Below, one piece after another: positions 9,730-18,385 of a stretch of 42,261 nucleotides of DNA. This DNA is from a virus, in the IMG/VR virus record IMGVR_UViG_3300033388_001133, positions 1 through 42,261 of that record. One strand, written 5' to 3'. The position numbers and the translations under genes are program-made. Numbering within the stretch: position 1 is the stretch's first letter; each line of letters starts with the position of its first letter. Under the pieces are notes generated by a model, which was given only the letters and a program-made list of their open reading frames with translations, had not been told where the DNA came from and ran no database searches.

Positions 9730-9792
9730 TGGGGACAGAGGTCGGCATGACATGTCCCCAACAGAACTAGCACCAGAGCGATTAAGTGCTAG
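9730..9792 (-). promoter_or_regulatory. Two hairpins downstream of the capsid gene
   Basis: The gap after the capsid stop holds two inverted repeats. One is CTAGCAC/GTGCTAG (9767-9773 with 9786-9792). The other is TGGGGACA/TGTCCCCA (9730-9737 with 9753-9760). Neither is followed by a T run on the minus strand, so they are not classical intrinsic terminators. They could be mRNA-stability or partial termination elements that set capsid expression above that of downstream genes. Confidence 0.45.
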
Positions 9793-9839
9793 AATTCACC
9801 GCCAGAAGCAAGAACGCATACTCACTACCAGTAATCTTT

Positions 9840-10739
9840 TCATCCTGATAGTACCCAAACCTCGACTTCTTCAGTCTTGGTCTTAGGGTCAAACGGATGA
9901 CGCTCGGCAGCCATATTCGGCAAGCCGCCAGTAGCCCATCTGTAAGAGTACATGAACGAAGGCAGATCACGACTAGGTGAGTCTGGCGTGTAGCAGCACA
10001 GCACATTATCAGTCCACACCCGGCTAAGTGTTTCAGCCTGTGCTTCATTCGCTGTATTACGATACGCCTCGCCAACATGGATGTTTGCTACTTCCAAAAG
10101 ATTGGCTACCTGTTGCTTGGTAGCGAAACCCTGTGGAGCAGTGGTTCCATGAACCCGGTCAAGTATCTGCTCATTCCTGCGTAGTGTCCGCCAGGCATTA
10201 CCACCAAACACGAGCCGATTTGGCCTCGTGCCGGTAAGGTCTTGGACATTGTCCATTGCGGTCAGCATGTCACCAATTGGATCGGAACTAGCAGCATTAT
10301 TCCAGCCTGACGCTACACCTGCGCTTGATCCCACGTTAGCTGTATTATTGACCAGGGCAGCAACACGCACTTCCCAACTCAACTGTAGCTTCCGGGTAAC
10401 ATACGCAGCAGCGTCGTTCCAGAGATTTTGCCTGTAAACAGGATCGGCATTCTCGCGATCCTCAATAGTAATAGGCAACTTCAGCGCGTAGTTCTGCGCG
10501 TAGTATGTATCACTAGAGATTGTGCGAGTGATCTTGTTTGCTTCGGTTCCCGGAGAACGCTTGTCTTCTTCAGTCCGCAGAGCATCAGCGCGAGAAAAAA
10601 CACTGTATGCGTCAGACTGCTTATCGACCTGTACTGTCGGCGCGATAGTGCCGGCAATAGTATCAGCCTCCATAAACCCAATGGCCATTTGTGAAAGTAA
10701 CCTATCAAGGTGAAGGTCACGACCTGTTGATTGTGGCAT
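9840..10739 (-). CDS. Major capsid protein
   Basis: 299 residues. The ATG at 10739 is chosen because AAGGAGGG lies 6-7 bases upstream; a longer reading would need a TTG at 10760 and has no such site. The sequence has a HK97-fold capsid look: an N-terminal arm (LLSQMAIGFMEADTIAGTIAP), a long charged stretch, then WEVRVAALVNNTANVG, NRLVFGGNAWRTLRRNEQIL and a C-terminal EVEVWVLSG. It follows the protease/scaffold and decoration genes in the usual order. The assignment is strong from order and composition, without an alignment. Confidence 0.85.
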   Translation of the reverse strand: MPQSTGRDLHLDRLLSQMAIGFMEADTIAGTIAPTVQVDKQSDAYSVFSRADALRTEEDKRSPGTEANKITRTISSDTYYAQNYALKLPITIEDRENADPVYRQNLWNDAAAYVTRKLQLSWEVRVAALVNNTANVGSSAGVASGWNNAASSDPIGDMLTAMDNVQDLTGTRPNRLVFGGNAWRTLRRNEQILDRVHGTTAPQGFATKQQVANLLEVANIHVGEAYRNTANEAQAETLSRVWTDNVLCCYTPDSPSRDLPSFMYSYRWATGGLPNMAAERHPFDPKTKTEEVEVWVLSG

Positions 10740-10752
10740 TGTCGAACCCTCC

Positions 10753-11106
10753 TTAGGCAATTAAGCCCATGTTAAAGTCACCCACAAACGGGAAAATGTC
10801 ACCAGAACCCGCAGCAGTAAGGCAAATGCCTACATACCGCGAAGTGGCAACGCTAATTAAAAACCCAGATGCCGTAACCCCAACCTGAGCACCAGAAGCA
10901 ATAGCTGCTCCGGCAAACGCTTTCATCTGTCCCTTGTAGGCGACGGTAGCGTGATCACCAGCTAGGGCTTTGGTACGGAGGATGCCAACAGCAATCAACG
11001 AATTGATTGCCACTCCCCCGGATAAGTCCACAGCTTTAAACTGGTGTGCTGACAGGTCTTGGGACGCGACAATCGTGAGTGTCTCGTAATTTCTTTCAAC
11101 AGTCAT
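10753..11106 (-). CDS. Capsid decoration/stabilisation protein (DUF2190-like)
   Basis: 117 residues, Ala/Gly/Val-rich. It opens MTVERNYETLTIVASQDLSA and contains IASGAQVGVTASGFLISVA and ICLTAAGSGDIFPFVG. This is the small beta-rich pattern of head decoration proteins placed between protease and major capsid genes in many siphoviruses. The start overlaps the stop of the protease gene (ATGA). The homotrimeric capsid-binding role is family knowledge, not seen here. Confidence 0.75.
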   Translation of the reverse strand: MTVERNYETLTIVASQDLSAHQFKAVDLSGGVAINSLIAVGILRTKALAGDHATVAYKGQMKAFAGAAIASGAQVGVTASGFLISVATSRYVGICLTAAGSGDIFPFVGDFNMGLIA

Positions 11107-12149
11107 GAGTCGCTCCCATTAGCATTGAGGTATGCGACATGCAGCTTTGGGTTAGCTGCACAAGTGAGTTTCAAAGCAACATCAAAACTCGTGTCAGGAT
11201 TGGCAGCTTGACACTTACGCGTCAAAGCCATCAACTCTGCTTCGGGATTGTCGCCTTCATCCTCATTGTCGCCGTGGAGTCCAGTTTGGTCGTCAGGGTC
11301 TTTGACCTTGAACATGACCTTAATGTCTTCCACCTTGATTTCAAGAACACGCTCATCCTCATTGAGTCCAATCTGCTTCTCGTATGTTTCACGAGTCGCT
11401 GGGCTCATTGCCTTTGAACGCACCGCTGCGTCGAGAACGTCGGTGACTGCCTTACGGGCCAGCTTAACCTTTTCCTCCAACACAGTTTTCTCGCCATCTG
11501 CCTTATCAGTCGTAAACTTAGCAATCTTCTCATTGGCCGTTTTTAACTCTCCGGTCAACAAAACATTTGCTTCGCTTAATGGCTTTAGGGCAGCATCAAC
11601 GAGTTTTTGCACATCGTCTTTGTCCATTTCAGATTCATCCTCCTTTGGAATCGTGAAACTGCTTTTCTTACTCTTTACCTTGGTTCCAGCAATGGTTTCA
11701 AATGCTACCCTATGACCCCCGGTAGACCCGGATCGCTTAGCCAGTAAAGCATTCAAGTCAGACAAGGTGCCTACAGCTGGCCTATCAGCACCCAATAAAG
11801 CGACGGCATCCAACACATGATCAAAGCGTTGACCGTCAATCTTAGCGTTCAGCAGTACCTCAACTGATATGGTTCGATACAGTCGCGCCTTAATAGCCTC
11901 GTATACTACTGTCGGAATATCAACAAAATCTGCAAGCAGTTTATTCCCCTGCTTAAAGATTCGGCTGACCCAGCCTATGGCTGGCTGACCATCATTATGG
12001 TCGGCGTCATGCCCAAACTTCAAGGGCACTTTAAAATTCGGTAACGCTTCAAAGTTAGCGATGATATCATCCAGATCAGATTCATCAAAGGTGAACCCAT
12101 TAAAGCTGCCTGTGGCAAAAATCTCTCTGCCTTTTAGTTCATGTGGCAT
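11103..12149 (-). CDS. Prohead protease fused to scaffold (Mu gpI-like)
   Basis: 348 residues from the ATG at 12149, which has GGAGGA five bases upstream at the end of the portal gene; an upstream TTG reading is less likely. Residues ~1-135 resemble the Mu-type capsid maturation protease: LKFGHDADHNDGQPAIGWV supplies a candidate catalytic His, and YRTISVEVLL a candidate Ser. Residues ~165-290 are a charged coiled-coil region (LVDAALKPLSEAN, then TANEKIAKFTTDKADGEK), as expected of an internal scaffold cleaved during maturation. Gene order portal-protease-decoration-capsid supports this. Confidence 0.82.
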   Translation of the reverse strand: MPHELKGREIFATGSFNGFTFDESDLDDIIANFEALPNFKVPLKFGHDADHNDGQPAIGWVSRIFKQGNKLLADFVDIPTVVYEAIKARLYRTISVEVLLNAKIDGQRFDHVLDAVALLGADRPAVGTLSDLNALLAKRSGSTGGHRVAFETIAGTKVKSKKSSFTIPKEDESEMDKDDVQKLVDAALKPLSEANVLLTGELKTANEKIAKFTTDKADGEKTVLEEKVKLARKAVTDVLDAAVRSKAMSPATRETYEKQIGLNEDERVLEIKVEDIKVMFKVKDPDDQTGLHGDNEDEGDNPEAELMALTRKCQAANPDTSFDVALKLTCAANPKLHVAYLNANGSDS

Positions 12150-12150
12150 A

Positions 12151-14430
12151 CTATCCTCCAAACCCTTGTTGTGGGTTAATGCTCGGTGGCCGACTGTACC
12201 GGGAACCTGCTAACTGATCCTTGCCTTCCACATCAGTATCTATAACAGTCACCGGAACAAGGATGCTTCGGCACTGATGATGGTTTGGCGGTCTGTACTT
12301 ATTCCATACTGGCGAATCTAATGGATACACTCTGTCGTCCAAATGATTACATATCCTCGTGGTACGAGAATCCAGTATAGCTGAGTATTCCAAAGCCTCC
12401 ACGAATCCGTCCAGTTCCGGGTCTGTGAAGATACTATACCTGGCCTCGTTGAGCGCCTCAAATATAGTTGTCCGCACCATGCTCTCCACCCTGTGCAGCC
12501 CTGCGCTCTGGCCTATTGCTTCGGCTATCTCGTCGGCTATGCGCCCGGTGGCTGCGCTGTTGATGTCGATACCGATGAACCCGGCCACCACGAACTCATC
12601 ATAAATCTTATTGGTGATCTGATCGGTAGACCACGAGAACTTCACGCCATTAATCAATATACTCTGAATGATTGTCCGCATATCGTCCGACATAGAGCCG
12701 AATGCCCTGAACCCATTTAACCGGAGAAACTCAGCAGCCTCCTCGTCAATACGGCCAAAGTTGAGCTTAAACGATTCCTTGCGGGCTATCAGCAGTTCCT
12801 TCTTAGAATGCTGGATGCCAAGTGCCCATGCCTCTGCTAACGAGTTCTCGATTGCCTTACGCACCCTTGTCTTTTGTTTCGGGTGGAAATCCACTGTTTG
12901 TATTGCGGCGAGTGGTGCAGCCGGGGTTCCCAGTTTCTCCTCCTCAATTCGCGCCACTAGATCAGCGACCATATCCCCAATCCTCTGGTTCAGGGTCGCA
13001 ACAGCGTCACCCTCAATTTTATTGGTCTGGCGTTCTATTACTGCGGTGCTGACTCGCTTCTCAGCCCGGGCGAATGCCACCTTGTTATTGGTGCGCATCT
13101 GGTTCGGGTCTTTAACTGGGTCTCGATCCCCGGTCTGGCCTTCTGGTTGCTTGTTCGCTTCGCCAATCTTAATCTGGAGGTTCAACGGCTCAGTCTTATC
13201 CGGGAATTCCAATAACTGCCGCAGATGATCCTCATCCGACTGAGATGCCTCGACACTACCCGCAGTCACTAGCTCCTGCCAGGTCTTGACCAGTTCGATC
13301 TTCTTCGACTCGGAGACTGATTTAAACTTAAATATTGGGCCTACACCATCTGCGAAGTTTAACCGGGATAGTGGGTTGAAGATTTGCTCATTGAGCGCCT
13401 CCTGTAGACGTGTAGCATCCGCGTCCAATGTCCACAGGAAAGCCTCAAGCTGCGTGTTCGCTTGCGCGAAACCACCACCACCGCTGGATGCTTGGGGAGT
13501 AATTCCGAGCAGGTTGGGCACCAGTAAAGCCTTAGCAATTTGGAGGTCATGGAGGGCAATAGCCTTTTCGTATTGATCTGTCGTTGAGGGATGTTCTACG
13601 TCCATGTCGATATTGGCTGGAAGTAGAATGCTGGTTGAGGTTTGGATAGAGTTCATCGCCGCGAGCATCTGCGCATACTCGGGAGTTCCCGGCGTTAGGG
13701 CTGCTCCGCTGCTTGGCTTCCCAATAACGAACCCACCCCCAAACCTTTCCAAGAACTGATTGTAGAGTCTGATGATGATGTCTTTGGAGTACCAAGAACG
13801 ATATGCTTCCCGGAGGTCGGACTGGCCATAGTGTTGATCGAATTCTGGATTTTGTACATAGTAAACAAATCTGTCGAGATCAATTGATTGCTCCTCTCCG
13901 TCGAACTTCTGGATGGTCTTGGTGATCGTGCCCCACTTATCAGTCTTGAACTCGAATGTGCTGAATGGCTTGGGTATTAACTGCTGCACCCCGAGATATG
14001 GCTTGCCTTTAAAGTCAAATGTATCTACCAGTTTCTCGGTCATCGAGAATCCCTGATACATAGCCATCAGTATGTAATTCATGCCGTCCACGAAACTGCC
14101 GTATGTCTCCCTCACCATCGCTTCGTATATCTCAATTCGCTCTTCATTCTGCTCGTTGGACTCGTCGTTGGCGCCGGGCATCTCAAACATCCAGTCCCGC
14201 GCCGTAATAGCGTCACGCTTGAACCTAACAACTGCCTTCACCTGCTCGTCGATCATCATCTTTTTATAGATGTCGTGGCCTTTTCGCCCAATCAGCGTGT
14301 CTGGGTTATACTTGGGGAAATTGCCCTGATATAGCTGAGAGTCGCTCCAGCCTACCTCTTTGGCTCCGACCAGACGTGGGTCGATGACTGGTGTGTCTTT
14401 CTTGAACCTACTAAAGAATGGAACATTCAT
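12151..14430 (-). CDS. Portal protein (DUF935/Mu gp29-like) fused to Mu F-like minor head domain
   Basis: 759 residues from an ATG at 14430 that overlaps the terminase 3' end. Residues ~1-440 follow the Mu gp29-like portal pattern (IYKKMMIDEQVKAVVRFKRD, then QLIPKPFSTFEF and LLVPNLLGI). Residues ~560-735 match the Mu gpF/SPP1 gp7 minor head family: VRTTIFEALNEARY, then SAILDSRTTRICNHLDDRVY and PPNHHQCRSILVPV with the conserved His/Cys positions. In Mu and most relatives these are two separate genes, so this is a fusion. The protein forms the DNA entry vertex of the capsid. Confidence 0.88.
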   Translation of the reverse strand: MNVPFFSRFKKDTPVIDPRLVGAKEVGWSDSQLYQGNFPKYNPDTLIGRKGHDIYKKMMIDEQVKAVVRFKRDAITARDWMFEMPGANDESNEQNEERIEIYEAMVRETYGSFVDGMNYILMAMYQGFSMTEKLVDTFDFKGKPYLGVQQLIPKPFSTFEFKTDKWGTITKTIQKFDGEEQSIDLDRFVYYVQNPEFDQHYGQSDLREAYRSWYSKDIIIRLYNQFLERFGGGFVIGKPSSGAALTPGTPEYAQMLAAMNSIQTSTSILLPANIDMDVEHPSTTDQYEKAIALHDLQIAKALLVPNLLGITPQASSGGGGFAQANTQLEAFLWTLDADATRLQEALNEQIFNPLSRLNFADGVGPIFKFKSVSESKKIELVKTWQELVTAGSVEASQSDEDHLRQLLEFPDKTEPLNLQIKIGEANKQPEGQTGDRDPVKDPNQMRTNNKVAFARAEKRVSTAVIERQTNKIEGDAVATLNQRIGDMVADLVARIEEEKLGTPAAPLAAIQTVDFHPKQKTRVRKAIENSLAEAWALGIQHSKKELLIARKESFKLNFGRIDEEAAEFLRLNGFRAFGSMSDDMRTIIQSILINGVKFSWSTDQITNKIYDEFVVAGFIGIDINSAATGRIADEIAEAIGQSAGLHRVESMVRTTIFEALNEARYSIFTDPELDGFVEALEYSAILDSRTTRICNHLDDRVYPLDSPVWNKYRPPNHHQCRSILVPVTVIDTDVEGKDQLAGSRYSRPPSINPQQGFGG

Positions 14431-15946
14431 TCGCAACTGTCTCCAATGTATTTCCTAGCACGACCAGTGGCACGCCTGGAATCAATATAGGTGATTGTGT
14501 CGCAAACTGCATTGCCTCTGAATCGGCTCTATCCGGGGACACTATGCCGGCATCAACCATTTCTTTCTTGGTCATCAGGTCTTCAATCTTTTCCATGCCC
14601 GGCTTGCGCTTAATAGAGCACAACTGTGCATCGTGGTCATCCCACTCGTTCTCGTCAATGTAATCCTCGGCCACCACCAACTGCCCGTTCCGGTAGTTGT
14701 CCCTTAGCACCATATAGCTCTGCACCCTCCGGTTACGCCACTCCTCAATGTTGTCACTCCGGGAACCACCCATATACCGAACCACGGGCAAATGCTTCTT
14801 TATACAGTCGCTCACCACCCCGGCGCCCACGCCCAGAGCATCCACCACCACATCGTCCCCATTCTCCTTCAACATCCCGTTCTTAACCCAGATGCGCTCT
14901 ATCTCATCAGCGGTCATGCCTGTGGCTTGTCCGGCTGGGAAGGAATGCTTGGTTTGCTTGGTGAAGTAGGTAAAGGACTGGTATCGAATGCTTTGGGTAA
15001 TGACAGTAAAATTGCCTCCCCCATCACTACAATCGACCGTGATCCGTTGTCTCGGTATAGACCCATCTGGTATATGGGGCCTGTTCCTAGCAGCAGTGAG
15101 CCACTCCAAGGAAATAAGCTGGTTCTCGTCTTCATCAGCAAACTCTCCATAGCAACGAACCCGCACAACCGGAGAATCCACACCGTACTTCTCCTCCATT
15201 TCAGTGACCCACTTCCGGGACACACGGGTCGTTTTATTCAAATCAACGTGAATCTGGTGATAATACTTACTGACTGCTGGTTTTAGATGACTGTCTGCGA
15301 ATGTGCCCTGCAGCTTGGTGGGGTTGCCTATAAGGAGCAGAATGACGATTATGCCCGTGCTGAGCGCACCCTCAATAACTGGATACATTTCCTCGTCAAC
15401 ACCGGATGCCTCGTCAACCACTATCAACATAAAATTGTCGTGGTAGCCCTGCAGGTTTTCCGGGGTCGCTCCGGTTTCTGCGATACACTTCCAGTTGGCA
15501 TCCTTATACCACTCGACCTCCGTGGCCCTAACCTCAAACGTCCTGCGCCAGAACTCTGTTCCCATTCCCTGTATCTTTCGGATGTTCGGCCATAAGCGAT
15601 TCTTCAGCTGCTTAATTGTCGGGGCAGTAGCAGGGGAAATGCCTTTAAAGCCCGCATGCCACCATACGATTGCCGCTGCAGCAAAGAACGTCTTGCCCGG
15701 GCCGTGCATGGCTCGAATGGTAAATTTCTGTCTTGCCTGGAAGTTATGCTTTAATGGGAATAGTATCTTGCCTGCTTTCTCGTTATACCAATGTCGTACG
15801 CAATCGGCCATCGCGTCGAATGCCTCAACCTGCCATATATCCAATTCTATGGAATAAGCTGTTTGGAGGAACCAGACTGGATCAGTTCTGATCTTTATGG
15901 TGACATCTTCGGCCAGTTCGGCCATCTCCTCGCGATTGAGACTCAT
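14411..15946 (-). CDS. terL: Terminase large subunit
   Basis: 511 residues. The ATPase half has a Walker A at residues 82-86 (MHGPGKTFF) and a Walker B ending in DE at 174-179 (LIVVDEAS), then a coupling segment LLIGNPTKLQGTF. The C-terminal half shows the RNase H-like nuclease acidic positions (TVDCSDGGGNF, then VVDALGVGAGVV and SPDRADSEAMQ). It cuts concatemers and drives DNA into the prohead. The start overlaps the upstream gene as ATGA; no strong ribosome-binding site is seen, so coupling is likely. Confidence 0.93.
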   Translation of the reverse strand: MSLNREEMAELAEDVTIKIRTDPVWFLQTAYSIELDIWQVEAFDAMADCVRHWYNEKAGKILFPLKHNFQARQKFTIRAMHGPGKTFFAAAAIVWWHAGFKGISPATAPTIKQLKNRLWPNIRKIQGMGTEFWRRTFEVRATEVEWYKDANWKCIAETGATPENLQGYHDNFMLIVVDEASGVDEEMYPVIEGALSTGIIVILLLIGNPTKLQGTFADSHLKPAVSKYYHQIHVDLNKTTRVSRKWVTEMEEKYGVDSPVVRVRCYGEFADEDENQLISLEWLTAARNRPHIPDGSIPRQRITVDCSDGGGNFTVITQSIRYQSFTYFTKQTKHSFPAGQATGMTADEIERIWVKNGMLKENGDDVVVDALGVGAGVVSDCIKKHLPVVRYMGGSRSDNIEEWRNRRVQSYMVLRDNYRNGQLVVAEDYIDENEWDDHDAQLCSIKRKPGMEKIEDLMTKKEMVDAGIVSPDRADSEAMQFATQSPILIPGVPLVVLGNTLETVANECSIL

Positions 15947-16365
15947 TGCTGTCGAGCAGCTTCTGCAAATGCTAGTAAGGCGCGATCTGCCGCACTAGAA
16001 AGGTCATCAGTGTTCTCGATAGCCTTCAAATCAGGCATGACCTTATTCAGCATTTTAAGGATGGTATCAATCTGCACTTTCCTGCCAGCCTGCCGAGTAT
16101 GGTAAACTGCTATAGTCTCCTTGTCCAGTGTGGTACTGGTATAATGCTCGGTGCGAAGTAGCTTGCCTTCACCGTCCATTACCTCGCGTTCAAACTGTTG
16201 GACTGAATCCTCCAGTTCCTTGTCAATTGATTCAAGATCGGAGAGGTGCTTTTGCAACTGACCTAGAAGGGCTGGCCCTACCAGATGGTCACGAAGTGGC
16301 TGCTTCTTTTTGGTACGCTTAAATGGCGTAACTACTTGGAGATTATTTTGTCGTTTTCGTGTCAT
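15943..16365 (-). CDS. Putative terminase small subunit
   Basis: 140 residues: a basic N-terminus (MTRKRQNNLQVV, then FKRTKKKQPLRDHL), a helical middle with LQKHLSDLESIDKELEDSVQQF, and a helical C-terminus. It is the first gene of the late strand and overlaps the large terminase start as ATGA, the standard place for a small subunit that recognises pac or cos. No HTH can be named with confidence, so the role is from position. Its start borders the CA/TG-poor block. Confidence 0.6.
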   Translation of the reverse strand: MTRKRQNNLQVVTPFKRTKKKQPLRDHLVGPALLGQLQKHLSDLESIDKELEDSVQQFEREVMDGEGKLLRTEHYTSTTLDKETIAVYHTRQAGRKVQIDTILKMLNKVMPDLKAIENTDDLSSAADRALLAFAEAARQQ

Positions 16366-17593
16366 GATTTTAATCAGTTCTGACTGGATACCTTGGTGAT
16401 TTTTTCAAATTTTCCTTGGCTGAAAGTTTACCCAATGCCGGGCCTCGCTTCGTAAATAATCGGGGACTCGATTCGGATCGCGTACCTAAGCCGTTTCTTC
16501 GTTCAATCGCCCTCCCCTCCCCTCCCCTCTCGAAATGGTTACGAAAGAAACTAAATGGCTAGACCTAGTCTAAAATGGATAATACTAGGCCCGAGGATCG
16601 CGAGGAGACGGCGCGAGCGCTTCGAAATGCTACGCGGGAGTCTACCCTAAGGAGTACCCGGGGGTCTAGGAGATCGTCTATTCTAGCCAAAATTAGCCCT
16701 ATTCCCGAGGGATTACGGATACTTAACCGAGCGCGACCTAAGGTCGGAGCGATTTTTATTCTTACCTAGATAGGTAGGCCGAATACGGTTCTAAACCTTC
16801 CCGGTATACTCGAACTATAGACCGTAAGCTATTGATATATATACTATATATATAGTCCCCTAATAGGGCTATAAGGGTAGGGAATATCGGCCCGACTTCC
16901 CCTTAGGGGACGCTCTTTTTACGCTTCTAAGTCTTTGATTTTAAAGGAGATTCGACTTTCCCCTTATATATCAATGGCTTATATATCGGCCTCTCTCGGC
17001 CTCTCGGAACTAGCCGGAATCGGACCTAGTTCTAAGCCTCTCTCCCGCGAATCCCGGACCTCGATCCCGGACTATCGGCCCGGGGGAATCGGCCCGGAGA
17101 GGCCCGTAGAATCGGCCTCGAATCGGTCCCCGGTCCCCGGGGGAATCGGCCTCGAATCGGAGACTATTAGACTTAATCTAAAATGGATAGAATTAAATTC
17201 CTTTTACTCTCCGATTCGGGCTATACTCGGGGTTCTCGGGAATAAGCCTCCCCGTCGAATCGGGGACTAAACGATTCTAACCCGAGCGGATCGCGAGCTA
17301 GTCGGAAATCTAGGTTTAGTAAATCGACCTTTTTTCGCTAACGAAGCGGGACGAGAATCGGGGAATACTCGGTCCCCTTAACGCCCCCGGGTTTAGATCG
17401 TAGGCCGCGTTACTTACGAATTAAGAAAGCCCGAAAGTCTCGCGTATTCGTAATCGAAGTTAAGGATAACCGCTAGCGTTTTTAGCGCGGTTCGAATCGA
17501 TAAGGAAAGTCGATTTAGTACGCGGTTTTAATTCTTTCGAGTCGGGTAGTTCCCGGCGCGACTTTCTTAAATATTTTTTCTCTCTCCTTACGA
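16366..17593. other. Divergent non-coding region: candidate promoter, pac/cos and origin region
   Basis: About 1.2 kb lies between the leftward late genes and the rightward early cassettes. From 16,441 it is nearly free of CA and TG. It contains a four-tract G-run motif, an AT-rich near-palindrome (GATATATATACTATATATATAG, 16,833-16,854) and about nine copies of AATCGG, densest from 17,020 to 17,240. Because TTGACA and TGnTATAAT both contain the missing dinucleotides, consensus sigma-70 elements are nearly impossible here. Only TTGATA (16,832) and TTGATT (16,935) come close, and neither has a well-spaced -10. Open frames at 16,575-16,769 and 16,935-17,270 are probably chance, since TGA cannot occur. 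Packaging or origin function is inferred from position. Confidence 0.5.
16510..16527 (-). other. G-quadruplex-forming motif (minus strand)
   Basis: The plus strand reads CCC T CCCC T CCCC T CCCC, so the minus strand carries four G runs of 4, 4, 4 and 3 separated by single A residues. Single-base loops make this a strong quadruplex candidate. It sits ~145 bases upstream of the putative terS start on the transcribed side and ~70 bases inside the edge of the CA/TG desert. Confidence 0.7.
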
Positions 17594-17624
17594 AGTTTCC
17601 CCGGTTCGCCGGGGGAACTTTTTT
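17594..17624 (+). terminator. Intrinsic terminator upstream of the first cassette
   Basis: An 11-bp stem (AGTTTCCCCGG with CCGGGGGAACT, one T.G wobble) closed by a TTCG loop and followed by six T residues. It implies that a rightward transcript begins upstream in the non-coding desert, so a short leader or small RNA may be made there. Confidence 0.75.
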
Positions 17625-17681
17625 AAGTCGATTCGATTTTACGCGATTCGATTTAACGAAGTTTAACCGAGGAGAATAGTC

Positions 17682-17852
17682 GTTAATATTTACCTAAGAA
17701 TTATCGATCCTAAAACGCGAACCGTTAATAATAAAAAACTTTTCGGAGACCGTTACGAGGAACCCGCGAACGCGATTCGTAGACTCGAAAGAGTTTCCCG
17801 AGAAGCGAGAGAACGCGGTCTAATAATTACGTATCGATTTAAAGATACGTAG
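17682..17852 (+). CDS. Cassette ORF with a canonical ribosome-binding site but no ATG
   Basis: An open frame of ~56 codons lies after GAGGAG (17,669-17,674). The codon at the position where all other cassettes have ATG (7 bases on) is GTT, and the frame also contains ATA, GTC and ATT but no ATG, GTG or TTG. The reading ends IRRLERVSREARERGL and ITYRFKDT before a TAG. It looks like a real helical basic protein, and the next cassette hairpin follows its stop at the usual distance. Either a non-standard start is used or the gene lost its start. The whole frame has no CA or TG. Confidence 0.45.
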   Translation, partial: VNIYLRIIDPKTRTVNNKKLFGDRYEEPANAIRRLERVSREARERGLIITYRFKDT

Positions 17853-17930
17853 TCGATTCTAATAGTCCCCGGTTCGCCGGGGATTCTATAGAGTCGTTTC
17901 TTTTCGAAACGATTTACGAGGAGAGTAAAA
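17853..17930 (+). promoter_or_regulatory. Cassette leader: two hairpins and ribosome-binding site
   Basis: Hairpin A is CCCCGG-TTCG-CCGGGG (17,867-17,882), followed by the linker ATTCTATAG. Hairpin B is TCGTTTC/GAAACGA, directly before ACGAGGAGAGTAAAAATG. There is no T run, so it is a leader element, not a terminator. An almost identical hairpin A precedes the next gene. Confidence 0.7.
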
Positions 17931-18287
17931 ATGCCTAAAGAATACGAAGTCTTTTTATCGACGTTAGATAATACGTCGAGCGACGTTATCGAAAACGCTA
18001 CCGACGAGCGCGACGCGGTTATTTATTCCGCTAACCGTTACGTCGATAAGGCGAGCGATTCCTTTTCGTTCGACGGTTATCGTTACGATATTTTCGAAAC
18101 GGTTTCGCGTATCGAATTAGCGTTAACCTTCGCGAATTTCGAAAGCGATTCGGATTCTATAAACGATCCCGACCCGCTTATTTTCTACGTCGATTTAGTA
18201 ACCGATCCCGTTACGCCCTTTCCGGTAGGCTCGGAAAACGAAGCGGATTATTTCGAAGATAAGAGAGCGAACGACGACGGTTTTTAG
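17931..18287 (+). CDS. Acidic small protein of unknown function, CA/TG-free gene
   Basis: 118 residues, rich in Asp and Glu, starting after GAGGAGAGTAAAA. The only TG in the gene is in the ATG; the protein has no Gln, His, Cys, Trp or internal Met. Asp is written GAC before codons starting with G and GAT before those starting with A, so the avoidance works across codon junctions. No family recognised. Segments RYDIFETVSRIELALTFANF and PLIFYVDLVTDP suggest a compact mixed alpha/beta protein. Small acidic early phage proteins are often host-enzyme inhibitors or DNA mimics, but nothing specific shows that here. Confidence 0.75.
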   Translation: MPKEYEVFLSTLDNTSSDVIENATDERDAVIYSANRYVDKASDSFSFDGYRYDIFETVSRIELALTFANFESDSDSINDPDPLIFYVDLVTDPVTPFPVGSENEADYFEDKRANDDGF

Positions 18288-18385
18288 TTAGTCGATTCTA
18301 ATAGTCCCCGGTTCGCCGGGGGCTCTATAGAGCCGATTTAATAAGCTCTACGCCCGGGCGTTACCCGGTTACGAGGAGAGTAAAA
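18288..18385 (+). promoter_or_regulatory. Cassette leader: hairpins and ribosome-binding site
   Basis: Hairpin A repeats CCCCGG-TTCG-CCGGGG (18,306-18,321) with the same AATAGT prefix and CTATAG suffix as the previous leader. It is followed by TAGAGC/GCTCTA and a GC-rich CGCCCGGGCG palindrome, then ACGAGGAGAGTAAAAATG. Confidence 0.7.

Noticed and set aside
10739-10760. Capsid start at 10,760
   Set aside because: It is a TTG; the ATG at 10,739 has AAGGAGGG at proper spacing.
16575-17270. Open frames at 16,575-16,769 and 16,935-17,270 as genes
   Set aside because: TGA cannot occur in CA/TG-free DNA, so long frames arise easily; they lack the cassette leader and the sequences are repetitive, following the AATCGG repeats.
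17480-17520. tRNA T-arm from GGTTCGAATC
   Set aside because: Flanking bases do not form a T stem or an acceptor stem.
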